Shown here: positions 10,660 to 22,764 of the stretch, one piece after another
Layout of the letters: every line of letters starts with the position of its first letter
Numbering within the stretch: position 1 is the stretch's first letter
Position numbers and translations under genes: made by a program
The notes under the pieces: generated by a model
What the model saw: only the letters and a program-made list of their open reading frames with translations
Told to the model about the DNA's origin: nothing
Databases searched by the model: none
Assembly: GCA_028274465.1 (NCBI GenBank)
Contig: CM051455.1
Span: forward strand, 51,335,725-51,399,724
Source: Plantago ovata
Taxonomy: Eukaryota; Streptophyta; Magnoliopsida; Lamiales; Plantaginaceae
Length of the DNA: 64,000 nucleotides
Direction: 5' to 3'

Positions 10660-11905
10660 CACTACAAGAAAAACTGGGTTTAGTGACGCTCCCATGTGCC
10701 GCTAAACAGCTCCCCATGCGTCGCTAAACCCATTTGCGATCCATAGAAATTGTGTCGCCAAAAATGGCTGGTCGCTAAATGGCGAGGCGACACATGGGTC
10801 ATGCGTCGCTAAATTAGCGACCCATTCTATGGGTCGCTAAATTATCGACCCATTTAGCGACCCATGTCGCTAATTTAGCGACCCATTCTATGCGTCGCTA
10901 ATTTCTGGAAAATTTTATTAAAAATAAATTCTCCTCTCTACTCCACCTTGTGTTTCCTAGGTTTCGAACCTAGAACATCCTTACCCAACACCTTACTAAC
11001 CCAACACCTTTACCACTCAACTACCAATACTTGTGATAATTCTTGTATAAGTTCTAGATAATATATAGTTATTGCTCTTCATAGTCACTTCCATATGTTT
11101 ATATTTATAAACCGTTTATATCTTCATAGGGTTTGAGATATCTCAATTACTAAGTGGACTATCTAAGGAATAGGTCACTAAATTTTAATTTTTTTATTTA
11201 TTTCTTAAGAGTTACTTAGACACTAATAGTTTAGTTTTGAACGGTTGGTGTTACTTAGTTACGGACTTCAGATTTGGTGTTATTTTATATTCTTTGTTCA
11301 CTCCTTATTTCTTAAGTGTTTTTTTTCTTTTAGTTTTGTAGAATAGTGTCACGTTTTGATGTTTTTCATGTTTCAAGCACTTACGTACGAAACTGTGATT
11401 TTGAGCCTAAAACGCTGCAACGTGATCTTGTTGAAGTTTCTCGATCTCCACGGATATGTTCGTGAGTGACCGTAGTTCGATTTAAGCCAAGAATTTCATT
11501 TGGGAAAAACTTAGACTTACCTTAGAAGCACATATTCAGAAGTTCGGATAAAAGTTTTGGAGTCGTTCAAGTGTGCAAGATTAGTGCAGTCTAGCCATTT
11601 CATCCATAACTCCTTCATACGATATTGAATCAACCTCAAATCAACGTCCACGTGTAGATAACTCAACAAGGTATCCAACGGTAGGTTATGCGCACCAATC
11701 CGATAACAGATGAGCCCTATAGATCCAGTTGAATGTGAGGAGACCCACCTGAAAATTATGCAGTTTTTGCGATCCATAGCCCATGCGTCGCTAATTTTAG
11801 CGACCCATAGCCCATGCGTCGCTAATTAGTAGCGACCCTTGAGCTTTGGTCGCTAAATTAGCGACGCATGGTTATGGATCACTAATTTACGATCTTTCAA
11901 ATTTT
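10660..11905. mobile_element. Non-autonomous CACTA (En/Spm) element, right end lost
   Basis: It begins with the CACTA-family terminus CACTACAAGAAAA. Both sub-terminal regions (10680-10900 and 11775-11885) carry many inverted copies of GTCGCTAA / TTAGCGAC, the usual arrangement of transposase-binding motifs in this superfamily. The expected terminal TTCTTGTAGTG is not found near 11.9 kb, so the right end is truncated or badly mutated. The interior has no transposase and includes a tRNA-SINE-like module. Motif composition resembles the larger CACTA element at 45.2-50.5 kb, but the spacer sequence differs. Confidence 0.7.
10940..11035 (-). repeat. tRNA-derived SINE-like module
   Basis: Read on the minus strand, GTTGAGTGGTAAAGG resembles a Pol III A box. 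It is followed about 50 bases later by a B-box match, GGTTCGAAACC. The order and spacing fit a tRNA-related SINE head. No tail or target duplication was identified, and it sits inside the CACTA element. Confidence 0.4.
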
Positions 11906-12534
11906 TTAATAGAAATCTCATGTTTCGGATTTGATACAGGACACCAGAACAAAAATATACCAAGAAATACAAAAATCTCCTTCTCTAACTCTGCAAAAGT
12001 CTACCTTCACATATTCTTGTAGCCCACTCAAATTTTGTATTTTAAATACTTGTATACAAACTGACTGCAATGGGAGATATAAACCACAAAACCACACCTC
12101 CAAGTGGTTGATCAAAATGATGAAGTACTACTTTTAATGATTTGGATGTTCTTGTATTTAACTATTTGATGCAGATAGTTGAACTTCATTAAAAAGTAGG
12201 TTGGCATGATCGTGCATCTAACTCTATGCATGAACCATTTAATGCCAGCGAATAGATGGACTCAGACCTAACTTGACACTCAAATCATAGAGATATTACC
12301 AAAGCCTTTTGGTATTTTAAGTTTTAAGTGCAGAGCTCTCTCAAGCTAATCCTCACACAAATGATTAATTGACCATTAAGTTGTATTCCATCGTTATTTC
12401 AAAACCTTCTCATTTTTTTATTGTCAAAACAATTTGTTTAAAACAATTAAAAATAGATAAAAACTTTCGGAACTAATAGTGCAATACTCATGAAGTCATA
12501 ATATTTTGGAGTATATAATATTTTTCAAGTATTA
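11906..12534. other. Intergenic, inverted duplicate of 5.34-5.80 kb
   Basis: About 12040-12480 is the reverse complement, with divergence, of about 5340-5800, and part of it (12085-12240) also matches the promoter side of the 33.6-kb acidic gene. No coding sequence is seen. Confidence 0.5.
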
Positions 12535-12783
12535 TGCTTCCTCCAGAAATTTAATAGATTCCCAATTCATTTTGTTGACTTTTCGATACTCGGCTTGACC
12601 TCAAAGTAATAATAATTCGTTACGAAAAAAATAATTTTAAAAATTATATTATAAAAGTATAGTTCTTATATTTGTATATTATAACTTCTAACATTATTTT
12701 TTTGGTAATCAATATATGATTAATTTGAGATCAAACTGGACATAAAAACATAGTGGGAACCTATTAAGTTTCCGGAGGAAGTA
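12535..12783. mobile_element. Stowaway-like MITE
   Basis: A 249-base element with inverted ends: TGCTTCCTCCAGAAATTTAA on the left, and TACTTCCTCCGGAAACTTAA read inward from the right. Its interior is AT-rich and has no ORF. TA-type target sites fit Tc1/mariner-derived Stowaway elements. Confidence 0.6.
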
Positions 12784-12968
12784 TGATTTATCTTACTTTC
12801 TTTAAAAGTCATGAAGTTGATTTTCCTGTGTTAGCTAATTGTTTTCGGTAGTAAACTTCAACCATGGATAGCGCAAATTTTGGAGAATCATCTAGCAAAT
12901 AATGGAGGCGTTCAAAAACTATAAGCCCCATTTAATTATGAACTGAACTATCGCAATACAATGGATGT

Positions 12969-13379
12969 TGATAGGGGTACAAGGGTGTAGGACCTCGAAA
13001 GGCCACACACCTCCCTCGAAGGATCTTACCCAAAGTCCAAGCTTCCTGACTCTCGAAAGCAGATATGACTGAGGAGCATCTCCGTACTGTCCCTCGAATA
13101 GGGGACCATGACAGAGCCGGGGTCCACCATGTATCCTCCCTATATATATATGTCCCATTTAGTATGCATGCGGACACGTTAAGATACATATTTTTCCATA
13201 CACATTGAATTGGTATCAACTTAACTGAGGTAGGTTGATCCCCGAGCCCCTCCCTTTTCCGTTTCCCTTCTCTATTTTGCAGGTACACAGTCCTATCCTA
13301 CCACTACTCATATCTCCTCTAGCTTCAAGGGAATGAGAGCATGATGTCATAGAGCCCTAGAACGGTTCTAACCTCATCA
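12969..13379 (+). repeat. 5' LTR
   Basis: 411 bases, TG...CA ends, preceded by GATGT. A TATATATATATG stretch at about 13141-13152 could be the promoter TATA region. Near-identical to the LTR at 23711-24119. Confidence 0.92.
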
Positions 13380-13381
13380 GC

Positions 13382-13400
13382 TTGGCGCCGTCTGTGGGAA
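13382..13400 (+). other. tRNA primer-binding site
   Basis: TTGGCGCCGTCTGTGGGAA begins two bases after the 5' LTR. TGGCGCC-type sites with this context are common in plant gypsy elements. The priming tRNA was not determined. Confidence 0.65.
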
Positions 13401-13415
13401 CCAAGACTAAAAGCG

Positions 13416-14972
13416 ATGGTAAAACAGAAGAAGCAACCGGAAACGTCAACTAAAGACGGAGGAACTTCACCACCTGAAACACTCGTGGAGACCTCTCGCA
13501 GAGGAGATTCAGAGTTAGAAGAAGACGAGATCCCACCGGGTCATGATAACCCCGTACCTACCCCTACACATTCTGATGAAGAATCAGGAGAAAACGCAAA
13601 CCCACCGAAGCCTGTAGCAGAACCCCAGATCATGATCACAAAAAATCGACTCAAGGAACTAATGCGATCTGTCTACGAGACGTACGATAAAACTGGAAAA
13701 CCACAGGAGAAAACCCCACAAGGAACTTCGAGAGTACCGCAAGGAAGCGCCTCTGTCAGAAGCAAGCCACCCAGCCAATCTACTGGGAAGAGCAGAGAGC
13801 AAGCACGTGCTCCCACCGCACTAAGCAGCGAAAGAACACCAACCGATAGCTCAATCATAGTGCCTCGAACTAGGCCCCATGACCCCAGGGGAGGAAGGCA
13901 TGCAGAGGCAAGAAGACGACTCCCGCCCCCGTCCATGTACGACATCCCCGAGGACGATGTTTATCTTTCTGGAGACGAGTTGTCTGACGACGAAAGGAAA
14001 GCCCTCGAAAGGAAGATGAAGAAGTACGAGGATCTCTTAAAAAATCATGACAAGAATATGAGCTTAAAGGCCAAAAGACCTAGATTCGAAGAGGTCCCTC
14101 GAAGGGAAAGAGAACTACAGGATACCCGTAGAAACCGTCCCGCTCAGGAACTGTCAAGGCGAGGAGGCCTCACTCCTGACCCACTCTCCACGAGGCTAGT
14201 GGCTCATTCGATCCCCTCTGGACGAAAGATACCCAAGGACCTTCCAAAGTATACGGGAGTTACGTTCCCCCACGAGCATAGGGTAAAGTTCGAAAACATG
14301 ATGCAAACATACGGGCATGACGAAAAGGACATGGTGATCATTTTCTCGGGAACCCTCGAAGGGGTAGCCACCGAGTTGTACTACAACATGCCTGCCGGAT
14401 CCATCCGATCTTATGCTGATCTGGTCAAAGCCTTTTTGGGACATTTCACCGATTACAAGAAGTCGAGACAGGTGAGCAGTTGCCTCCAAGATATCGTACA
14501 AAAGAAAGACGAACCCCTGCGGAAGTGGTGGCAGCGATTCAACGCAGTAGCACTCCAAGTGGACGACCACCCGATGAACTTCCGAAGACAGACTCTCTTC
14601 ACAAACACTCGAAACCGATCCCTGGCCTCAGAAGTTTCGAGGGAAGCACCCAAGACAGCCGAAGATTTGTCCAACATTGTCAACAAGTATATCGAGGAAG
14701 AAAGGATGATAAAGGAAGCAAAAATGGAATTCGATTTATCACCTCCTAGAGAGAGCGAAAGATCACCCCGAAAGGAATCTTTGGCACCCCACAAGGAGTA
14801 TGGGAGGGAACGTGGCGGGAAACTACCCCGACAAAATCCCAAACACGTCAAGTTCCCCAGCGACGAGTCTTCACCATCATCGAAAAGGAACCCTTCGTAC
14901 GATGGCCCAAACGGCACAAAGAAACTAACACCACAAAAAGCTCACACGAGTACTGCAAGTTCCATAGGCTGA
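13416..14972 (+). pseudogene. Retrotransposon gag polyprotein (frameshifted near its end)
   Basis: The 518-codon frame has a charged, low-complexity N-terminus and then a Retrotrans_gag domain (about residues 270-430). That domain includes a FLGHFTDYKK segment and a LRKWWQRFNAVALQV segment, typical of the plant gypsy capsid. The frame stops at 14972. The expected next part, a CKFHRLTGHDTDRC segment, continues in another frame from about 14950 through 15300, so a one-base frameshift has split gag. It would coat the retrotransposon RNA in virus-like particles. The element has no separate host function. Confidence 0.85.
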
Positions 14973-15319
14973 CAGGCCATGACACAGATAGGTGTATCGA
15001 ACTCACAGCCGAGTTAGATCGGATCGTAGAGGAGGGGTTAGTAACTGAGTACAGAGACTCCATAGGGACCCCCATGATCCGGTTAATTGAAAGATGCAGA
15101 TCCGAAGTGACGCGACCGCCCCCTTCCAGACCCCCCTTGCCCATGCAATCCACCGTTTTTCGGGAGTCCAAAGAATCCCGTCCCGAAGAGGACCCCAACC
15201 TCGACAATGATCCCATTTACAACGAGATAAGATGTATAGCTGGGGGGCCTACGGGAGGAGATTCCAGGAAAGATCGAAAAAGGACGGCCCATCGAATGTG
15301 AAATGCTTATGTCGAAGGA

Positions 15320-16222
15320 GTGTTGACCTTCAACGTGGGGAACCTCGAGACCCAAGAGCAAGCCCTAACTTTCGATGCAACCGACATTCCCCATCCAGAT
15401 ACTACCCGAAACCAAGACCCCAACTTCCCTTTGGTCATTTTGATGGTTCTATCCGGATTCCCCGTAAGAAAAGTCCTAGTGGATACCGGAAGTTCAGTAA
15501 ACATCATTACAACCGCCACCCTGAAAAAGATGAAGATCGAGAGAAAAAGCTTCGATCCTGTTACAACCGAACTCTCCGATTTTGGAGGTGCTGTTGTTAA
15601 ACCCCTCGGAACGATCTGGCTCCTAACTTCCTTAGGAACAAGGCCTTCTCGTGCGACCCACCAATGTCAGTACGTAGTAGTCGATAACCCCATGGGATAC
15701 AACATCCTTTTTGGACGTCCTGGACTCAACCAATTTCAAGTTGTGGCGTCCACCTACCACCTAAAGATGAAATTCCTTACCGAAGTGGGAGTAGGAGAAA
15801 TCAAAGGGGACCCCAAAGAAGCTTGGGAATGCTATTGTGCATCAGCCCTACCCAAAAAGCCCCCCAGTAATGAAGAGACAACCGGAAGAAGCCCCGAACC
15901 AACAGGAAAAAACACCCAAAGCGAAGGATGGCCTCCATCGAAGCGACACTGCCTGATCATTGAAGAGCCCTTCGACTTCCCCACCAATCGTGTCGAAGGA
16001 AAAGAGCGTCTGGAGCCATGTTCCGAGGTTAAAGATTTGAGGTTATTCGAGGCTTATCGCGAACGACCTCGAGTTAGCTCTCTCACTCTTTTTGACGAAC
16101 AACGCCGACGTATTCGCTTGGAGCACCGTCGATCTAAAGGGAATAAGCCCTCACATCATGGTCCACAGACTCAATGTCGACCGGAAAGCCAAACCCGTCA
16201 GCCAAAAGCAAAGGAACTTTAG
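15320..16222 (+). pseudogene. Retrotransposon aspartic protease region
   Basis: A 300-codon frame contains the retropepsin active site VDTGSS (residues about 55-60), followed by a flap-like region and an NILFGRPGLNQF motif, as in plant gypsy proteases. It would cleave the Gag-Pol polyprotein. It overlaps the reverse transcriptase frame by 49 bases in a different frame. Stops and frameshifts on both sides mean it cannot be made as part of a full polyprotein. Functional family is clear; activity is unlikely. Confidence 0.85.
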
Positions 16223-16893
16223 CCGAGAAAAAAAATCTGATAATCGATGAAGAGGTGGCAAAGCTTCGAAAGGCCGGTCACATCCGACTTACCAGATTTT
16301 CCGATTGGCTTTGCAATGTAGTACTGGTAAGCAAAGGGAAAGGTAAGTGGAGAATGTGCAATGATTTTACCGACCTCAACAAACATTGCCCACGAGATCC
16401 TTATCCCTTGCCTCGAATCGACCAGCTAGTGGATTCGACGGCTGGGGCGGAGCGACTCAGCTTCATGGATGTCTTCCAAGGATATTACCAAGTCCCAATG
16501 GCAAAGAAAGATATAGACAAAACCGCCTTCGTGACTCATTCAGGGGTTTTTTCTTTCCAAGTCATGCCCTTCATCTTGAGAAACGCGGGCGCCACATACC
16601 AAAGGCTAGTCAATATGATGTTCAAAGAGGAAATAGGGAAGACGATGGAAGTCTATGTGGACGACATGCTGGTAAAAAGCATCGAAGCAAAAGACCAAGT
16701 CAAAATCCTAACCCGGGGTTTTGAGATTTTGAGGAAATTCGGGATGAAGCTCAACCCATCGAAATGCACTTTTGGCGTCAAGGGAGGAAAGTTCCTGGGG
16801 TACATGGTCACCCAGCGGGGAATCGAATCCAATCCGGACAAAATGAAAGCAATCTTGGACTTCCCAAGTCCCAAGAACATCTTCGAAGTCTAA
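16174..16893 (+). pseudogene. Reverse transcriptase domain (truncated by a stop)
   Basis: The Ty3/gypsy reverse transcriptase core is easy to follow: a KWRMCNDFTDLNKHCPRDPY block, LSFMDVFQGYYQV (FMDVFQGY where the usual form is FLDAYSGY), FQVMPF and the catalytic YVDDML motif, then a FLGYMVTQRGIE thumb motif. All catalytic Asp residues are present (MDV and YVDD). The frame closes with a stop at 16893 shortly before the RNase H connection, and decayed RNase H-linked sequence follows from 16900 to 17080. It converts genomic element RNA to DNA. Here it is broken. Confidence 0.9.
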
Positions 16894-17084
16894 AGATTAG
16901 TCGGACGCGTCATCGCCCTCAGTCGATTTATATCAAGGTCCGGAGAAAAGAGCCTTCCTTTCTTCAAAATTCTAAGAAACAGTAAGAATTTCGACTGGAG
17001 TGACGAAAGCCAGAAAGCACTCGAAGGTTAAAATAACATCTCTCAAATCCGCCCCTACTATCGAAGCCTAGACAGGGTGATACC

Positions 17085-17735
17085 TTGTACTTGCATGTGA
17101 CAATATCGCACGAAGTGATCAGTTCAGTACTGGTGCGAATTGATGGAGACCAGCACCACCAAATTTATTATCTAAGCAAGGTCCTCACCAAAGCCGAAGT
17201 GAATTACTTAGACATTGAGAAACTAGCCTACTGCGTAGTACTCGCGGCGAGACGGCTTCGACCTTATTTTCAGTCCCACGAGGTGGTAGTTCTCACTTTG
17301 CAACCCTTAAAAAGAATTCTCGGCAAACACGACTTGTCAGGAAGGCTGGTAACTTGGACGGTCGAACTCATGGAACACTCTATCGAATTCCAAGCACCCA
17401 AGTCGAAGCGAGCCCAAGTTGTAGCCGATTTCTTCCTCGGAGTTCAAGAAGAGCTTAGCCCGGTGTATTTGATCGAAGGTATTCGTAAAGGAGAAAACAT
17501 GGAACCGAGGTGGGAAATATACATGGACGGATCCTCGTCCCGAGGACAGGGAGGAGTCGGAGTTCACATGATGGACCCAACGGGCGTCCAAGTGGACTTC
17601 GCCATTCGACTAGCGTTCCCCGCAACAAATAACGAAGCCGAGTACGAGGCAGTCCTCATTGGGCTACGACTATCTCTCGAAGGAGGGGCGAAGCACGTCC
17701 ACGTGCATACCGACTCGCAACTCGTAGCTCAATAA
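17085..17735 (+). pseudogene. RNase H region with a second (additional) RNase H domain
   Basis: The first half matches the RNase H attached to gypsy reverse transcriptase (YYLSKVLTKAEVNY, LAYCVVLAARRLRPYF, and so on). The second half starts with WEIYMDGSSSRGQGGVGV, carries NNEAEYEA and ends THDSQL-like as HTDSQLVAQ, matching the archaeal/plant-type RNase H motif order Asp-Glu-Asp. This second copy is the additional RNase H known from Tat-lineage elements. A stop at 17735 splits it, and the last part (LNRVADGLAKFGSS) continues in the frame at 17769-18050. All three acidic catalytic residues are visible. Confidence 0.85.
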
Positions 17736-18439
17736 CATGCAGGGGTTTTCGAAGTTAAGGAAGAACCAATGAAGCTATACTTGTCAGAACTCAGAACGAT
17801 GACCGCCAAGTTCCAAAGTGTCGAAATATCTCAAATCTCCCGCACCCTCAATAGGGTAGCAGATGGACTAGCCAAATTCGGGAGCTCATCACAAACGATC
17901 GCTACCCGACAGGTATGGAAGTTTCCCACTGGAAATGATTTGCCAACGACAAATCTTTCAACCACTAAGTTCTTATTTCCCATACCTCCAAAACAGGTAA
18001 CCCTCATGACGGTCCAACGACCATCCATAGGAGAGAACAAGTTAAAATGAAAGCAAGAGGACATGCTCGAAGTAAATGCCATTGAAGGCGACCACAATTG
18101 GTTGACCGACATCAAGGTAGAACACTCAAAAAAGCGCAGCGCACAAATTCTCCAAGTTATTTGGACACCCGAACCCCTCGAACATATGTATCCTCAAAGG
18201 ACATATGGCTCGAAGGGGTGAGGACCACACATTTCGTCAGATACACCCACAAACTCGAAACACTCTTTTCGAGGTAACCTCCAACTAATTTTCTTTTTCG
18301 CAGCTTTTCAAGTAGGGAATCACCCCAGAAGACCGCACAGAAGCCAGAAGGATCCGAAGGCGAGCACAATATTTCATATGGGACGAGGATCGACTTATAC
18401 AAAAGATCTTTCGACGGGCCTCACTTGAAGTGCGTCAAC

Positions 18440-19265
18440 CAGGAAGAATACTAACTCATCCTAGAGGAAGTCCACGCAGGGAGTTGTGGCTACCATTCAG
18501 GCGGAAGAGCGGCGACAAGGATTTTATTGGCCGACCCTCATAAAGGATTCGAAGGCTCGAGCCAAGAGGTGCAACGAATGTCAGCGCTTCGCTCGAAATA
18601 ATAAAGCTCCAGGAGAGCCTATGATGGCCATTCCCATTTCGTGTCCCTTCGATAGATAGGGGATAGACATCGTAGGAAAAATGCCCACTTCCACGAACCA
18701 GAAAAAGTTCCTAATTGTTGCAATGGAATATTTTTCTAAGTGGGTCGAAGCGGAAGCAGTCGGAAGAATAACAGAAGAAGTGGTGCGAAGTTTCATATGG
18801 AGAAACATCATTTGCCGGTTCAGACTCCCACGAATCATCACTTCAGACAATGGAACACAGTTCACCGGGAAGAAAATACGAGCTTGGTGCTCAGAACTCG
18901 GAATCAAGCAAAGTTTTACTTCAGTTGGCCACCCTTAAGCCAACGGATTGACAGAAGTCACCAACCGCACAATCGTCCACAACCTCGAAAAGAGATTAGG
19001 AGAATCCAAAGCCGACTGGGCCGACGAGCTTCACGGAGTACTATGGGCTTATCGAACGACTCAAAGAACAACCACAAAGCAAACTTCTTTCTGCATGGTA
19101 TTCGATTCCGAGGCAATTATCCCGTGCGAAATAGCGGTTGAGAGTTTTAGAGTCAAGGAGTATAATACGAACGACAATGACGAAGCCAGCGCCTTGGAGC
19201 TGGATTTACTCGACGCTAAGAGAGAGGAAGCCAGGATGCAGATCCTACGGTACCAAATCCTATAA
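18440..19265 (+). pseudogene. Retrotransposon integrase (interrupted)
   Basis: The zinc-binding N-terminus is decayed (18450-18600, Cys-x2-Cys as CNECQRF across frames). The catalytic core follows: GIDIVGKM (first Asp), IITSDNGTQFTG (second Asp) and LTEVTNRT (catalytic Glu). A stop sits at 18938, between the second Asp and the Glu, splitting the core into 18681-18938 and 18948-19265. The C-terminal part continues, frameshifted, to about 19480. It would insert the element's DNA; it cannot work as it stands. Confidence 0.85.
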
Positions 19266-20311
19266 TAAAAATCTAATTCGACGTGATCTGAATGTGGGCG
19301 ACCTCGTGATATGAAACGAGAACATACTGGAAAAAGTAGGAAAGCTCTGAGAGCCATGGCAAGGGCCTTTTCAGGTCGTAGAGGCGCTGTCGAACGGGTC
19401 TTATAGGCTCGAAGATTTGGAAGGGAACACGCTGCTAAGGCCTTGGAACATCAAAAATCTTAGGAGATATTACCCATGAAGGTCCCCTCGAAGTAGAAAC
19501 TTTTGTCACCATCAAACCACCCCCTTAAAGGGTCGTCACTGGAAAGGAGATGTCAATTGGAAATTGTTGTCAAAAGCCCCTCCAACAAACCACCCCCACG
19601 AAGGGTCGTCAATGTAAGAGGTAGCCTAATGATTATCGAACTGAATTCGAAGCTTTTGTTCTTATAAAGTAACCCGTCGTAAAACGCACAAGTATAATTA
19701 CAAGTTACCACGAAAGGAAACCCTCGAGTATTTGATAGACCATCGACGGATGGATCATCGAAACTAAGGAAAACCATTCGAGCCAAACGAACCACTTCGT
19801 TCGTGGGTCAGTACGAATAGATGTTTATTTCGACGGAAAGACAATCATTCGACTAGACACCTGCTTCGAAATACCCTTTCGAAATGAGGACGATGATTCG
19901 ATGAGGATATTCGACGAAATAAACCTCACCCAAATACATCGTCCAAATACAACTCTGCGAAGAAAACATAATACATATCTTCAAAGAGCAACAAGATATA
20001 AGTTAGAAATCTCTTTCGACGGAAAAGATCTTACTAACATATATACTCGCCCACGAACATTTTCCGCCACAAAAAGATAAGAATTTACCAGCATACATAA
20101 AACAGTCGAAAGATTAATACCAAGGAAATTATCCGTGAAGTACCATTCTAAAAAAAAAAAGGGAATTCGACCTGGCCCTCCCCCCAAAAAAACCAAAGGG
20201 GCCAGTCACGGAATCCTCTCCTCCCAAAGTGTTCGAAGGATCCAAAACATCAAAATACAATCCAAATTAAAGTATTGTACTTTACAAAAGTCACTCGGCA
20301 TACCGAGTCTT

Positions 20312-22764
20312 CTACGAATGTGGAGTAGGATTGCTATGAGCAGTGTCTTCAATGTTGTCATCAAAGTTGAAGCTCTTCAAGATAGACCCAAAATGCTTGA
20401 ACGAGAGCGAACCAATATCAATCCCAGCCAGAGTCAGATCATCAGTACCCACTTCGCACATAGAAAGCACCCACGAAGGAACGGAAGGGAAGTTCGAGGT
20501 AGCAGGGGCTTCTTCCGGGTGGACCACCGAAAAGAACTCTTCACTTTGGAGCGCCGCGTACATCGCCTCTTCATCCAAAGGAGCACCATCCTCCCTCGTC
20601 ACAACTTCACCAGGACCAATAGGCTTCAACTCCTCATCTAATTCGAGGTTCACATCTCGCTCTTCGACAAAATCCGGAGTCAACTTCCCACCAAAATGGA
20701 GTTGGGCTAGCGTCTTGTCCTTCCCTTTCACCATCGAAACGGCATCCCGTTTACTCAGCATATACACACAAGATCCGGAGTCTCGAAAGTCCCACACAGC
20801 TTCAATTCGAGCAAACTTCCCTCTCTTCACAAGCTCCTCGCGGGTTTTCTTCAAAGCCACCTCGAAGCCCTCCTTCTCTTTCGAGAATTGACCGATCTTT
20901 GCCACCAGGCTCGCATTCTTCTCCTCAACCACAGAAAGGGTCTTCTCCAGAGCAACCTTCTCCCCCTTTAAGCGTTCGATCTCCGCCTGTTGATCCTTCA
21001 ATTGACTCCCCCTCTTGGAGTAACCTTCCTGGAAGCGTTCCCTTAAACTCTTCTCCTCCTAAAGCTTCGACTCGAAGCGATCTGTAGAAATCGCCCGTTG
21101 TTCGAGACGGCTATCAATGTTCTTCGACACAGTCAACAACTGTATCGAAGGAAAAAGTCAGTAAAAAAAAAAAAGAAAAAGAAAAAAGGGAGATTTATTT
21201 TAAAGGGAAAAGTTCACAAACCTGCATCTGAAGAAGAGCGGCCTTAGCTCGGATACTCGCGTCAGAAAGTGCATCCAACTCAGCTTGATCGCTACCACAA
21301 ACCAAGAGGTTTCTCCTTTTCAGACCAACCTCCGCATCACCATGAAGGAAGGATACCATCTCCCTCTTCGAGCCCTCTAGGACATTCTCCCCCGAACCAC
21401 CCGGAGAGTCTAGCTGAATAATTTGCTTGGGGCAAACTTCAGTTCGAGCTCTCTTCCTTTGAGTCGAAGCAGAGCTTTGAGCAATCTCCCTTTCACGGCG
21501 AGCAGGGGGTTCCGGCTAAAATCCTGGTTATCCCCCGAACCCTCTGTCCAACCCGTAGGGGGAACCGTCAAAACCACAGGAGCAGGGGTCGAATCCGCAG
21601 CAGGAGGGGCTGAACCCGACGCCCCCTCAGTCGGTCCAGCATCCCCTTCGACCGGAATATCAGGTTGAGGCTGGAAGTCGGTGGGGATGATTTTATCCAA
21701 GTCATGTGGACGGTCTTCGGTATACTTCACCGTCACCTTCTTGTTCGCCAACTCCAAAGCCCTCTTCGCGAGGAAGTTAGCCGAAAGCTTCATCCAATAA
21801 TCTGCAAAAAAGTCTGACTAAGTACACAAGATTCGCAATATGTTCGAAAGAAAAACAACAATCGAAAGGAAATCCGGAAATAAAAACATTCAAACTCACC
21901 CAAGTTTCGGATGCCCCTCATCTCTGGCTTTATCGAAGACACGTCCCCCAAGTAAAGCATCGGCTCCACCAAGAGACCGTAGGGGTTGATTCGATCCTCG
22001 GGTTTAATGCCTTTGTAATTATCGGCCCACCCCCCTCTCTTCAAGAGTCGAGTCACGTCACCATCGTTCCGCCTCCAAAGCCGGGGAGTAGGCACCACAC
22101 GATCACTGCCATCCTCCCTTTTCGGCATACGAACATATACGAAACGCCTCTTATAACCGGCCCCGTAAGATGACTAGAACTTGGTAAAAAGCTCATAGTT
22201 CCGAACATGAGTGAAGTAGTAAAAGTGACCCGAATCCCCCTCGCACATCGAAAAGAAATGCAAAAAGTTGGAAGCCGTAACCCGTCGCTTCTTCGACTTA
22301 CACCACACGCAGAAGGCTACGATATACCGTATGAAGTTAGGAAGCAGCTGCGTAGGACACAAGCCTAGAGTATCCAAAATGTTGACAACTCCCTCGCACA
22401 CCGGGAACCTAAACCCATGCTCTAGGGCTTGGATGTTAATACAAATACAATCCGTTGGAGGATTGTACATCTTATCATCGGGGCCGGGAAGGATGACTTC
22501 GTGGGTACCGGGTATGCCAAACCTATGATACAAGTTGTACGCCTCCTTTTTTCGGACGGAGGTCGAATCGGTCAACAACCCGGCGTCGCTGTTATCCTCG
22601 GTTGGAATGGCATCTGGTAGAGGAGACTCGGGGAACACTTGCTCTGGTGGTTGAGCCATTCCTACTTTGTGACTAGGGTTTCGAAGGCTCCGCGTCGAAC
22701 GACGAGACACAATGTTTTTCTTGGGGAAGTTTGAGGTTAGAGACACGGGTCCACTTCCGTCCAC
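20312..22764 (-). pseudogene. Antisense ORF of the Tat element (plant gypsy-type Transposase_28-like protein)
   Basis: On the strand opposite to gag-pol, five open stretches line up as exons: 22764-22174, 22128-21790, 21793-21410, a short piece near 21240-21130, and 21001-20312. The first part has the motif FPVCEGVVNILDTLGLCPTQLLPN and then FIRYIVAFCVWC, which I recognise from the plant 'putative gypsy-type transposon' domain (Pfam Transposase_28). The last part starts with a Lys/Glu-rich coiled coil (about residues 1-60 of that stretch) and then an acidic tail. Antisense ORFs in the 3' space are known in Tat/Retand/Grande elements; their role is unsettled. Intron boundaries are inferred from frame changes only. 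It appears nearly free of stops within exons. Confidence 0.65.
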
